Shown one piece after another: positions 1-6,274 of a stretch of 11,191 nucleotides of DNA. A model generated the notes under the pieces. That model was given only the letters and a program-made list of their open reading frames with translations, was not told where the DNA came from and made no database searches. Each line of letters opens with the position of its first letter. The stretch's first letter is position 1. Position numbers and translations under genes: made by a program. The stretch comes from a bacterium (lineage in GTDB: Bacteria > Patescibacteriota > Patescibacteriia > Patescibacteriales > JAGXOH01): assembly GCA_021106995.1 (NCBI GenBank), contig JAIOTG010000090.1, positions 1-11,191 of the forward strand, written 5' to 3'.

Positions 1-1
1 A

Positions 2-43
2 ATCGGACAACAAGAAGGATTGTATAAACTTAATATTAAATAA
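2..43 (+). CDS. C-terminal tail of an unidentified upstream gene (partial)
   Basis: An open frame enters from the left edge and reads IGQQEGLYKLNIK before a TAA that ends directly before the murI ATG. The zero spacing between this stop and the next start suggests both belong to one rightward operon. Thirteen residues are too few to assign a family, and the frame could be open by chance, so only its existence as a probable gene end is claimed. Confidence 0.4.
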   Translation: MGQQEGLYKLNIK

Positions 44-856
44 ATGATAGGGATTTTTGACTCTGGCTTTGGGGGACTAACAATATTAAAACAATTAAAA
101 AAAGACCTTGGGAATTACGACTATATCTATTTAGGAGACAATGCTCGAGCTCCTTATGGAAACAGATCTCAAGACTCGATATACAACTACACAGTAGAGG
201 GAGTTGATTTTTTATTTAAAAAAGGTGCCGAGCTAATAATCCTTGCCTGTAACACAGCCTCGACTAAAGCTCTTAAAAAAATACAACGAGAGTGGCTCCC
301 TAAAAACTACCCCGACAAGAAGGTTTTGGGCGTTATAATCCCCATGATAGAAGCATCTTTAGAAAAAAGTAATATTAATCTGAAAAATAAAAAAATAGGC
401 GTGATAGGAACAAATGCCACTATAAACTCAGGAGTCTACGCCAAAGAATTAAAGAAAATAAATACTGGTTTGGAAATATACAGCCGAGCCTGTCCTCTAC
501 TCGTTCCCCTAGTAGAAGAAGGCTGGATTAAAAGAAAAGAAACTAAAATGATATTAAAATATTATCTTAGAGGATTAAAAGAAAAAAAAATTGATAATTT
601 AATCTTGGCCTGCACACATTATCCACTCCTCCAAAAACAAATTTCTCAAATAATGGGTAAACAAATAAAAATATTAGACACTTCTAAAATAATCTCTGAA
701 AAATTAAGCACTTATCTGAAAAAACACAAAGAGCTAGAAAAAAAAATGAGCAAAAAAAGAAAAATAGAGCTTTATACCACTGGTAATCCTGAAAAATTTA
801 AAAAACTAAGTCAAAAATTCTGGGGAAAAAAAATGGAAAAAGTAATGAAAGTATAA
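44..856 (+). CDS. murI: glutamate racemase
   Basis: Converts L-glutamate to D-glutamate in the cytoplasm for the peptidoglycan stem peptide; cofactor-independent, using two cysteines. The 270-residue protein has the normal family length. It opens with IGIFDSGFGGL (Asp6 and Ser7 bind substrate), followed by YLGDNARAPYG near residue 29. The first catalytic cysteine is Cys69 in ACNTAS, and the second is Cys190 in ACTHYPLL. PLVEEG around residue 155 is also a family motif. The ATG follows the preceding stop without a gap and has no good Shine-Dalgarno at normal spacing (AGAAGGA is over 20 bases upstream), so translation is probably coupled to the upstream gene. The C-terminus is lysine-rich. A strong hairpin follows. 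Assignment is near certain; the family also contains aspartate racemases, but the two-cysteine context fits MurI. Confidence 0.96.
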   Translation: MIGIFDSGFGGLTILKQLKKDLGNYDYIYLGDNARAPYGNRSQDSIYNYTVEGVDFLFKKGAELIILACNTASTKALKKIQREWLPKNYPDKKVLGVIIPMIEASLEKSNINLKNKKIGVIGTNATINSGVYAKELKKINTGLEIYSRACPLLVPLVEEGWIKRKETKMILKYYLRGLKEKKIDNLILACTHYPLLQKQISQIMGKQIKILDTSKIISEKLSTYLKKHKELEKKMSKKRKIELYTTGNPEKFKKLSQKFWGKKMEKVMKV

Positions 857-864
857 GATAAATA

Positions 865-901
865 ATAAAAACCCCTTAATAATTTAATAAGGGGTTTTTA
901 T
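865..901. terminator. bidirectional intrinsic terminator between murI and uppS
   Basis: A perfect 14-bp stem pairs 865-878 with 888-901 around a 9-base loop. The core is CCCCTTA/TAAGGGG, flanked by A5 on the left and T5 on the right. Read on either strand, the GC core is followed by a U-run, and on the plus strand more T follows. It lies 8 bases after the murI stop and 23 bases after the convergent uppS stop, so it can end transcription from both sides. Confidence 0.92.
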
Positions 902-924
902 TTTTGTAAATTTTATTTCAAAAA

Positions 925-1632
925 TTAATCTCCTCCAAATCTTCTTTTTCTTTTATTATACTCTGAAATTATGTAATCGGCGTCATCCTTAGAAAAATCA
1001 GGCCAATATTTATCTAAAAACAAAAACTCACTATAAGCAGAGCGCCAAAGCTGAAAACCAGAAGTCCTCTTCTCTCCTGAAGTTCTAATAATTATATCCA
1101 ATGGAGGCAACCCTGGATTATATAAATATTTTTCTAGCAAAGCTTCATCAATATCATCTTTCTTTATTCCTTCCGATATTATTTTTTTAATTGCATCAAC
1201 TATCTCGCTATGTCCTCCATAATTAAGGCAAAAATTAACAAGCCCTTCCTTTTTATCTTTAGTCTTATCCATTAATTCATGACATTTTTCAATAATATCA
1301 TCAGGCAACCTCTCCATTCGACCGCTTATTAGAACTTTATATTTATCACGTGAGGCTTTACTAATCTTTTCATCAAGCATTTTCCTTAAAAGTCCCATTA
1401 AATAATCAACTTCTTCTTGACTTCTATTCCAATTCTCAATAGAAAAAACATACATAGATAAAACTTCTACACCACGCTCAAAAAACCACTCGCCAGCCTT
1501 GCTGGCCACTTCCTTTCCTTTGTAGTGACCTTTAATATTAGAAACACCACGTTCTTTTGCCCAACGACGATTTCCATCCAATATCAAACCTACGTGTTTT
1601 GGTATTTTTATTTTATTATCTAAATTATTCAT
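925..1632 (-). CDS. uppS: undecaprenyl-diphosphate synthase (cis-prenyltransferase)
   Basis: Condenses farnesyl-PP with isopentenyl-PP in cis to make the C55 lipid carrier for peptidoglycan and surface glycans. At 235 residues it is the usual length. Visible motifs in order are HVGLILDGNRRWA (catalytic Asp19 with Asn21 and Arg22), GHYKGKE near 35, MYVFSIENWNR (60-70), NFCLNYGG (133-140), and the pyrophosphate-binding RTSGEKRTSGF (183-193). The last corresponds to R-T-G-G-E-x-R-x-S-N-F in most homologues; here the Asn after the Ser is Gly. WPDF at 210-213 is the C-terminal signature. It lies apart from frr and rseP, with which it clusters in many bacteria. No Shine-Dalgarno is visible before the ATG. 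A consensus -35 hexamer overlapping the MFS stop codon suggests it also has its own promoter. Confidence 0.95.
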   Translation of the reverse strand: MNNLDNKIKIPKHVGLILDGNRRWAKERGVSNIKGHYKGKEVASKAGEWFFERGVEVLSMYVFSIENWNRSQEEVDYLMGLLRKMLDEKISKASRDKYKVLISGRMERLPDDIIEKCHELMDKTKDKKEGLVNFCLNYGGHSEIVDAIKKIISEGIKKDDIDEALLEKYLYNPGLPPLDIIIRTSGEKRTSGFQLWRSAYSEFLFLDKYWPDFSKDDADYIISEYNKRKRRFGGD

Positions 1633-1675
1633 AGCAAATTAAAAAAGCATTAATCAGTGCTTAGGTTTTATTTAT

Positions 1676-1701
1676 ATTATATTTTATATAATTTTTGTCA
1701 A
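1676..1701 (-). promoter_or_regulatory. candidate uppS promoter
   Basis: On the minus strand a perfect TTGACA (1701-1696) includes the TGA stop of the MFS gene. It is followed by several overlapping -10-like hexamers: TAATAT at 16-base spacing, TATAAT at 14 and TATAAA at 19. The -35 is convincing; the exact -10 is ambiguous because the spacer region is entirely A/T. It would give uppS a leader of about 30-40 bases and independence from the upstream operon. Confidence 0.45.
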
Positions 1702-2348
1702 TTTTTCTTAAAAAGCACTGGCCCAGGTTCCATGTCATGATATACTCCAATTAAAAAAGTAGTTCCTACAAACGACAACATACTAATAACTAAAAACAAA
1801 GGGATAAACCCAAAACGATAAGCCAAAAGACCTCCAAGTGAAGCTGAAAAAGCTGCTCCTAAATTTGTTAAAGTCTCATAAACTCCCCATTCTAATCCTT
1901 CTTTTTTCTTGTCTATATGCCTAGTAAAAATACCCATCCAAGAAGGGTATGCAACAGCTGCGAAAAAACCATAAAAAAATTGAACAATGTAAAGCTCAAT
2001 CGGCCTGTTAATAAAAATATATAAAAGAGGGATTATAGTTATTCCCAAGGATCCGAATATCATCGCCCAAAAATCATCACGCTCTCCTTTATTTTTGTCA
2101 ACAAAAGAAGCCACGGGAATTAAACAAATACTTTTGGTAATTAAAAATATAGCTGAGGCTAAACCGGCCACCTCCACTGTTCCACCTTCTATATTATTGG
2201 TTATAAAAATAGCAAAGATAGGAGTAACTAGCCCAAAACCAGTTAACATCAAAATATCGGATATGGTTAAGAATTTAATTACTGAATTAATTTTCTTATG
2301 TGTAAAATAATTTTTACCTGTAGGAGAAGTCCTTTTGGTTATGGGCAT
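1698..2348 (-). CDS. half-size MFS-like membrane protein (six helices)
   Basis: Integral membrane protein resembling the N-terminal half of a major facilitator superfamily transporter. Hydrophobic segments lie at about 24-49, 60-83, 93-113, 118-141, 156-178 and 180-203. The loop after the second helix, FVDKNKGERDD, matches the MFS motif A position (Gly/Asp-rich basic loop). A complete MFS carrier has about 400 residues and 12 helices, whereas this one ends at 216 with TGA. No second half is present downstream, where uppS follows in 65 bases. It may function as a dimer or be a truncated relic; the substrate is unknown. AGGA 8 bases before the ATG is one of the few clear ribosome binding sites in the window and supports the start. 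It is the last gene of the GT4-DUF167-MFS run. Confidence 0.72.
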   Translation of the reverse strand: MPITKRTSPTGKNYFTHKKINSVIKFLTISDILMLTGFGLVTPIFAIFITNNIEGGTVEVAGLASAIFLITKSICLIPVASFVDKNKGERDDFWAMIFGSLGITIIPLLYIFINRPIELYIVQFFYGFFAAVAYPSWMGIFTRHIDKKKEGLEWGVYETLTNLGAAFSASLGGLLAYRFGFIPLFLVISMLSFVGTTFLIGVYHDMEPGPVLFKKN

Positions 2349-2350
2349 AA

Positions 2351-2360
2351 TTGTTTCCTA
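2351..2360 (-). promoter_or_regulatory. Shine-Dalgarno of the MFS-like gene
   Basis: On the minus strand, TAGGAAACAA lies just before the ATG at 2348. AGGA is at optimal spacing and overlaps the TAG stop of the DUF167 gene. It fixes the MFS start and stands out because most other genes here lack such a site. Confidence 0.6.
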
Positions 2361-2612
2361 AAAATTTATCTTAATAAGTTTATTTCTCTCCTTAAAACCT
2401 TTTATTATTTTAACATGTCCAGAATTTATTTCCAATTCCCTAGAAATAAATTTGATCAATTCCTCATTAGCCTTTCCTTGTTCTGGCTTTGCCTTTAAAT
2501 CTATTTCAAAACTATTTTCAGAAATTTTTTTTCTTATTTTAGTCTTAGAAGAACCGATAAAAACCTTAACTTTTATAATTTTCTTTTTTTCATCCTTAAA
2601 AATTTCCAACAT
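2358..2612 (-). CDS. DUF167 / YggU-family small protein
   Basis: An 84-residue protein of the DUF167 (YggU) family, whose function is not established. The family signature is visible in KAKPEQGKANEELIKFI (about 41-57), followed by VKIIKG (67-72) and a basic R-x-K-x-I-x-I end. The N-terminal VKVFIGSSKTKI strand also matches the family. The length is typical. The ATG begins one base after the TGA of the glycosyltransferase, and the gene ends 9 bases before the MFS ATG, so it is surely cotranscribed and probably translationally coupled. There is no independent ribosome binding site. The family call is firm from the PxxGKAN motif; the role is unknown. Confidence 0.9.
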   Translation of the reverse strand: MLEIFKDEKKKIIKVKVFIGSSKTKIRKKISENSFEIDLKAKPEQGKANEELIKFISRELEINSGHVKIIKGFKERNKLIKINF

Positions 2613-2613
2613 A

Positions 2614-3975
2614 TCATAGTTCTAATTCTTTTATTAAAAAATCTTCTACTATTTTAAACCCATGAAATTTCTTTCCAATATTAAAATTTCTTTCCAATAT
2701 TTTGTTTAAATCAGGCTCTAAAAGCCATTTTTCCGACTTCTTAACAGCTTTTCTTAAATTATTCGAAGGAACACGGCTCAACCCATTATCTCTAGGCTTA
2801 TCCAATTTATCCCCTAAAGATATAAATTTATATCCTTCTTTTTTAATATCTTTTTTAAAAACCGGGTATTCCCAGAGTACGATTGGCTTACGAGCAAACA
2901 CCGCTTCTATAAACTGATTTCCCCAGCCCTCCCAAATACTAGGAAAAGTTACTAGGTCAGCATAGACATAAGCGTCCCACAAAGAAAACTTTTTTTCACA
3001 ATTATTAAAAGACCTCTTAGCGTTTATATTGCCGTTTACAAACTTTATCTTTATATCTTTCTCTTGTGCTACTTCTCTTAATTTTAAATAATAATCCCTA
3101 TCAGAATCTTCAAAATAACCTGCCAAAACTAATACTAAATTTGATTTATCATTTATCTTTTTATTATTATAAAGTCTTTTACCTCTTAAATTCTTCATCC
3201 TCTTATCAAGAGAAGAAGCAAAGTCAATGGCCGTTTCTATCCCTTTTCTGGGCACTATCCTGGTGGCCTGTAAAACTAATAAATCATTCTTTTTAACACC
3301 TATTTTATCCAATAAACCCTTGTTAAAGTTATCTTTTCTCCAAACTTCTTGAGAAAAATCAAATATATCAGGAAGAACCACGGGATTAATTCCCTTCCTC
3401 TTTTTTAACTGTTCTTGAGCAATTGAACTTAAAACGACATGTTTTAAATATTTGTTTTTAGGGGGGAGATAAGTACTAACATATTCTCTTAAAAAACCAT
3501 TTCTAGGCACTCGAAACTCTTTTCTTTCCCAATAAAAATCATGGTGCGTAACAATAGTGGAAATTCGATACTTTTTTATAATATTATCAAATGCCCTGGC
3601 TGCTGAAATATGCCCTCCAAAACAAAAAATATTATGAACTAAAAAATAATCAAACTTTTCTTTTTTATAAATAGCCTCCAATTTTCTTTCAATAATATCA
3701 GAAATTCTAAAAATCTTATCCGCAAGCTCCATGTCATCAAAATCTTTCCTGCCAAAATCAACAAAACCATTTTCTTTGATAGTAGAAATAGCCCCGTCTT
3801 CCCATTCTAATTCATCAATAATATAGTCAACTGTCTCTGAACGAGGGCCAGCGATTAGCCTCACTTCACAACCATGGGCTTCTAAAATCTGTTTTCTTTT
3901 TTTTATTTCCAAAGAAACACCATCTGTCCTACCTACTCTATAATGACAAATGGCCACTTTCTTTTTTCTAGGCAT
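2614..3975 (-). CDS. family 4 glycosyltransferase (GT-B fold), substrate unknown
   Basis: Cytoplasmic retaining glycosyltransferase, probably acting on envelope polysaccharide or a lipid-linked glycan. The N-terminal acceptor domain covers about residues 1-200 and contains an unusual THHDFYWER (143-151). The C-terminal nucleotide-sugar domain begins near 230. Arg239 and Lys244 in ATRIVPRKGIETA match the donor-phosphate pair. VLAGYFED lies at 283-290, and the E-x7-E element is Glu349/Glu357 in FPSIWEGWGNQFIEA. The 453-residue length is somewhat above the family norm; a lysine-rich stretch near 260-280 accounts for part of it. The C-terminus carries a 19-bp-period tandem duplication. The gene ends in TGA one base before the DUF167 ATG. 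A palindrome and a weak extended -10 precede it. GT4 membership is clear; donor and acceptor cannot be read from the sequence. Confidence 0.9.
   Translation of the reverse strand: MPRKKKVAICHYRVGRTDGVSLEIKKRKQILEAHGCEVRLIAGPRSETVDYIIDELEWEDGAISTIKENGFVDFGRKDFDDMELADKIFRISDIIERKLEAIYKKEKFDYFLVHNIFCFGGHISAARAFDNIIKKYRISTIVTHHDFYWERKEFRVPRNGFLREYVSTYLPPKNKYLKHVVLSSIAQEQLKKRKGINPVVLPDIFDFSQEVWRKDNFNKGLLDKIGVKKNDLLVLQATRIVPRKGIETAIDFASSLDKRMKNLRGKRLYNNKKINDKSNLVLVLAGYFEDSDRDYYLKLREVAQEKDIKIKFVNGNINAKRSFNNCEKKFSLWDAYVYADLVTFPSIWEGWGNQFIEAVFARKPIVLWEYPVFKKDIKKEGYKFISLGDKLDKPRDNGLSRVPSNNLRKAVKKSEKWLLEPDLNKILERNFNIGKKFHGFKIVEDFLIKELEL
2665..2701. repeat. 18-bp perfect direct repeat with one-base spacer inside the GT4 gene
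   Basis: Positions 2665-2682 and 2684-2701 are identical (AAATTTCTTTCCAATATT on the plus strand), giving a 19-bp period. Because 19 is not a multiple of three, the copies are translated in different frames: ILERNF from one and NIGKKF from the other. This indicates local tandem duplication near the 3' end of the gene. Confidence 0.9.
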
Positions 3976-3980
3976 ATAAC

Positions 3981-4000
3981 ATAAATATTATAATATTTAT
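3981..4000. promoter_or_regulatory. 20-bp perfect palindrome upstream of the GT4 gene (possible operator)
   Basis: The 20 bases at 3981-4000, made only of A and T and centred on TATA, equal their own reverse complement. They lie 5 bases before the glycosyltransferase ATG and would overlap the transcription start predicted from the TGCTAAAAT element just upstream. An operator is one reading; chance in A/T-only DNA is a real alternative. Confidence 0.4.
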
Positions 4001-4009
4001 ATTTTAGCA
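4001..4009 (-). promoter_or_regulatory. candidate extended -10 of the GT4 operon
   Basis: On the minus strand TGC-TAAAAT forms an extended -10. No good -35 is present at 17 bases (TTCTTT), so the element would depend on the TG extension. The predicted start is near 3994, inside the palindrome. This promoter would serve the GT4-DUF167-MFS genes downstream of the tRNA. Confidence 0.35.
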
Positions 4010-4046
4010 CAAAAAAAATATCTAAAGAAGAAAAGGTATAAAAAAA

Positions 4047-4120
4047 TCGGAGATGCAGAAGTTGAGCCCACGATCTCCGCATCCCGGATGTAGCACCTTA
4101 ACCATCTAGGCCAATCCCCG
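4047..4120 (-). tRNA. tRNA-Pro (anticodon CGG), divergent
   Basis: The 74-base minus-strand sequence folds as a cloverleaf. The acceptor CGGGGAT/ATCTCCG has C1-G72 and discriminator A73, both typical of bacterial tRNA-Pro. The D arm is GCCT/AGGT with loop AGATGGTTA, which carries A14, G18 and G19. The anticodon arm CTACA/TGCGG (one A-C mismatch) has loop TCCGGGA, giving anticodon CGG. The T arm GTGGG/TCTGC has loop CTCAACT. Oddities are C33 in place of the nearly universal U33, C54 in place of T54, a G-U closing pair at 53-61 and two further G-U pairs in the T stem. CCA is not encoded; a run of seven T follows A73. The gene starts 12 bases after the PF04020 stop, so it is probably cotranscribed and processed. 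It may be functional or decaying. Confidence 0.75.
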
Positions 4121-4132
4121 ATTAAAATAAAA

Positions 4133-4480
4133 TTAACTCTTATTGGTTTTTATTAAATAATTTAATAAATAACTAATAAGAGATAAAAAAATACTAAAAG
4201 TTAAAGCGCTTAAAAAATTATTAACCTCAAAACCTTTAATAATAGTAGAAATTAATAAAATTAAAAGAGTATTTATAACAAAAATAAAAAGTCTAAAAGT
4301 CAAAATGTTAATTGGCAGGGTCAATATTACAAGAACCGGTTTTAAGCTCACATTAAATAAACCTAAAAACAGAGCTACCCAAAGGGCTGTCCAAATTCCG
4401 CTTACCAAAACACCAGGAACCAAATAAGAACTAATCAAAATAGCTAGAGTAGCTATAAGCCATTTCATTATTATATTCAT
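4133..4480 (-). CDS. PF04020-type small membrane protein (phage holin family 4 / DUF360)
   Basis: A 115-residue integral membrane protein with four predicted helices at about 5-22, 29-47, 58-81 and 88-111. The signatures SSYLVPGVLVSG, GLFNVSLKPVL, LTLPINILTFRLFIFVIN and a GFEVNNF loop match the PF04020 family, which is widespread in bacterial chromosomes and of unknown function despite the 'holin' label. Its ATG overlaps the TGA of rseP in an ATGA arrangement, so the two are translationally coupled. A second ATG four codons in (4468) would give the more usual MKW start. The tRNA gene follows in 12 bases. There is no phage context here, so a lysis role is unlikely. Confidence 0.88.
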   Translation of the reverse strand: MNIIMKWLIATLAILISSYLVPGVLVSGIWTALWVALFLGLFNVSLKPVLVILTLPINILTFRLFIFVINTLLILLISTIIKGFEVNNFLSALTFSIFLSLISYLLNYLIKTNKS

Positions 4481-5610
4481 AACAAACTAACAATTTCGTT
4501 AAAAGTAACTACTATCATTAAAATTATTAATAATATAAAGGCAATATTATGAGCAACCGCTTCAATCTCTTTTTTTACAGGAGAACCTTTAATTTTTTCA
4601 ATAATCAAAAACATCACCCTACCCCCATCCAATGCCGGAATAGGAAGAAAATTAATAACTGCCAAATTAACTGAAATTAATGCTGTGAACTGAAGCAATT
4701 GAGCTATTCCCAGGTCAGCAAACTGACCGATCAACTCGGCAATTTTAATAGGGCCTCCGACTTCACCCCCCACACCTTGTCCCATTACAAGTCCTTTAAT
4801 CAAACCGAAGAAAGCTATGATTATAGCTCCTAGAAGAAAGAAGGTTTGTTTTATTCCTTTCCAAATAGCTAAATACCAAGGATAACTAACCTTAACTGTT
4901 TCCGAAATACCTATTCCCACTCCAATCTTTTTTTCCTCTCCCCCTATATTTTCAGGAGTAATTTCTAAATTAAAAACTTCTTTTCCTCTTTTTATTTCAT
5001 AATTAAATTTTACCCCTTCTTTTGTTTCAGTAAACCCTTCCACTTCTTCTATTAAATTAAATTTCTGATTATTTATAGACAAAAGTACATCGCCCATTTT
5101 TATACCAGACTCTAAAGCTGGAGTTTCAGGAGCCACATAGGTAATAGTTATACTTTCATCGCTAACCTTGGCTTTACTACCAAAATCTCCTCCAGCCGCA
5201 TGAGGTAATCCAAGCATTAATCCAATAGAAAGCAAAACCATAGCCAGAACTATATTCATACTTACCCCGGCTGATAAGATAAAAACTCTTTTCCAAATTT
5301 TCTTATGAACAAAACTATCTTCATCTTCACCGCTATCCCCGTCTTCACCTTTTATTTTCACGAATCCACCTAAGGGAATTAAATTTACAGAATATATAGT
5401 ATCTTGAGCATCTTCAACTTTCTTAGATCCTCTGACTATTTTCCACTTATTATTTTTATTTTTATAAATACCGAGAACCCGAGGCGGAAAACCAAATCCA
5501 AACTCCTCAGCCTTTACACCGAATTTGCGAGCCATAACAAAGTGCCCCCATTCATGAACAAAAACTAATAAAGACAATACTACTAAAAAAATTATAATAG
5601 TTGTAAACAT
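4477..5610 (-). CDS. rseP: site-2 intramembrane zinc metalloprotease (RseP/RIP family)
   Basis: Cleaves transmembrane substrates within the membrane: anti-sigma factors or remnant signal peptides in characterised relatives. The zinc motif HEWGH lies at 19-23 in the first helix, followed by the typical ARKFGVKAEEFGFGFPPR. NLIPLGGFVKIKGED sits at about 76-90. One PDZ domain covers roughly 155-220 (APETPALESGIKMGDVLLSING-like segment). Further on are GGPIKIAELIG (285-295) and the third zinc ligand Asp328 in LPIPALDGGR. The 377-residue length with one PDZ is the common Gram-positive-type form. It ends in TGA overlapping the next ATG. No Shine-Dalgarno is seen; the bases before the start are an A/T repeat with a period of eight. 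A hairpin separates it from frr upstream. The substrate is unknown. Confidence 0.95.
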   Translation of the reverse strand: MFTTIIIFLVVLSLLVFVHEWGHFVMARKFGVKAEEFGFGFPPRVLGIYKNKNNKWKIVRGSKKVEDAQDTIYSVNLIPLGGFVKIKGEDGDSGEDEDSFVHKKIWKRVFILSAGVSMNIVLAMVLLSIGLMLGLPHAAGGDFGSKAKVSDESITITYVAPETPALESGIKMGDVLLSINNQKFNLIEEVEGFTETKEGVKFNYEIKRGKEVFNLEITPENIGGEEKKIGVGIGISETVKVSYPWYLAIWKGIKQTFFLLGAIIIAFFGLIKGLVMGQGVGGEVGGPIKIAELIGQFADLGIAQLLQFTALISVNLAVINFLPIPALDGGRVMFLIIEKIKGSPVKKEIEAVAHNIAFILLIILMIVVTFNEIVSLL

Positions 5611-5634
5611 AAATAATTAAATAATTAAATAAAT
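5611..5634. repeat. short A/T tandem repeat before rseP
   Basis: Three consecutive 8-base units, AAATAATT, AAATAATT and AAATAAAT (one change in the last), directly precede the rseP start on the plus strand. They leave the gene without a Shine-Dalgarno and give an unstructured leader. This is probably simple low-complexity sequence. Confidence 0.55.
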
Positions 5635-5637
5635 AAT

Positions 5638-5671
5638 AGTGGGTAGATATTTATAATAACAACTACCCACT
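5638..5671 (-). terminator. hairpin between frr and rseP (terminator or attenuator)
   Basis: AGTGGGTAG (5638-5646) pairs perfectly with CTACCCACT (5663-5671) over a 16-base loop. On the minus strand it comes 25 bases after the frr stop and is followed by T-rich but interrupted sequence (ATTATTTATTTAATT). The tail is weaker than at a strong terminator, so partial read-through into rseP or an mRNA-stabilising role is possible. Confidence 0.55.
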
Positions 5672-5696
5672 TAAAAAGCAAAAATGTTCTAAAAAA

Positions 5697-6251
5697 TTAT
5701 ACAGTCATTAAATCCTCTTCTTTTTTATCTTTTATTTCCTTAAGTTCCTTATTTTTATTTTCTACCTCCTCATCCAACTCTTCTATAAAACCATAGCGGT
5801 CATCTTCGGTAATTTCTTTATCCTTCTCAGCTTCTTCAATTTCTCTTTTTACATCGTCTCTTATCTGTCTTATAGAAATACGAGCGTTCTCTAATTTTTC
5901 ATTCAATTTCCTAACTAAGTCCCTTCTCTTTTCCTCAGTCATCTCAGGAACGATCAATCTGATTTTGTCACCTTCATTGTTTATTCCCAATCCCAAATCA
6001 GCTTCCACAATAGCTTTCTCAAGATCTTTTATAACGCTCTTGTCCCAAGGCACTATTGTTATATTTTTAGATCCCTCTATGTTAATGTTGGCAACTCCAT
6101 TAATAGGCATACGGGTTCCATAGACCTCTATATTAATTCCCTCTAAGATGTTGGAATTAGCTCGACCAGTTCTTATATTAGCAATCTCTTTTTTAAAATA
6201 TTCAATAGCCTTAAGAAACTCACCCTGTTTTTGTTCTACATAATTATTCAT
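5697..6251 (-). CDS. frr: ribosome recycling factor
   Basis: Splits post-termination ribosomes together with EF-G. At 184 residues it has the standard length. Family landmarks in order are IANIRTGRANSNIL (about 24-37), VYGTRMPINGVANI (43-56), the domain II strands, ITIVPWDKSVIKDLEKAI (64-81), LGLGINNEGDKIRLIVPEMTEEKRRDL (91-117), and a long acidic/basic helix with KLNEKLENARISIRQIRDD. The C-terminal helix is rich in Glu and Lys (EVENKNKELKEIKDKKEEDL). It lies in the leftward holB-lipoprotein-frr-rseP series; frr and rseP are neighbours in many bacteria, although pyrH and tsf are absent here. No clear ribosome binding site precedes the ATG, and the 23-base gap to the lipoprotein gene is almost all A/T. 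Confidence 0.97.
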   Translation of the reverse strand: MNNYVEQKQGEFLKAIEYFKKEIANIRTGRANSNILEGINIEVYGTRMPINGVANINIEGSKNITIVPWDKSVIKDLEKAIVEADLGLGINNEGDKIRLIVPEMTEEKRRDLVRKLNEKLENARISIRQIRDDVKREIEEAEKDKEITEDDRYGFIEELDEEVENKNKELKEIKDKKEEDLMTV

Positions 6252-6274
6252 AATATAAAATTTAAATTATAAAA

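Noticed and set aside
1645..1664. AAGCA...TGCTT hairpin upstream of uppS as a terminator
   Set aside because: The stem has only five pairs, and the T-run would lie inside the uppS leader. It is too weak to claim.
2095..3296. Plus-strand open frames at 2095-2310, 2298-2498, 2702-2917 and 3066-3296
   Set aside because: They are antisense to well-supported genes, have no family motifs or ribosome binding sites, and arise from AT-rich codon composition.
4133..4480. Phage holin or prophage remnant
   Set aside because: The PF04020 family is chromosomal in many bacteria despite its name. No other phage genes, integrase or att-like repeats are nearby, and an attachment site at the tRNA is not supported because no repeat of its 3' end was seen.
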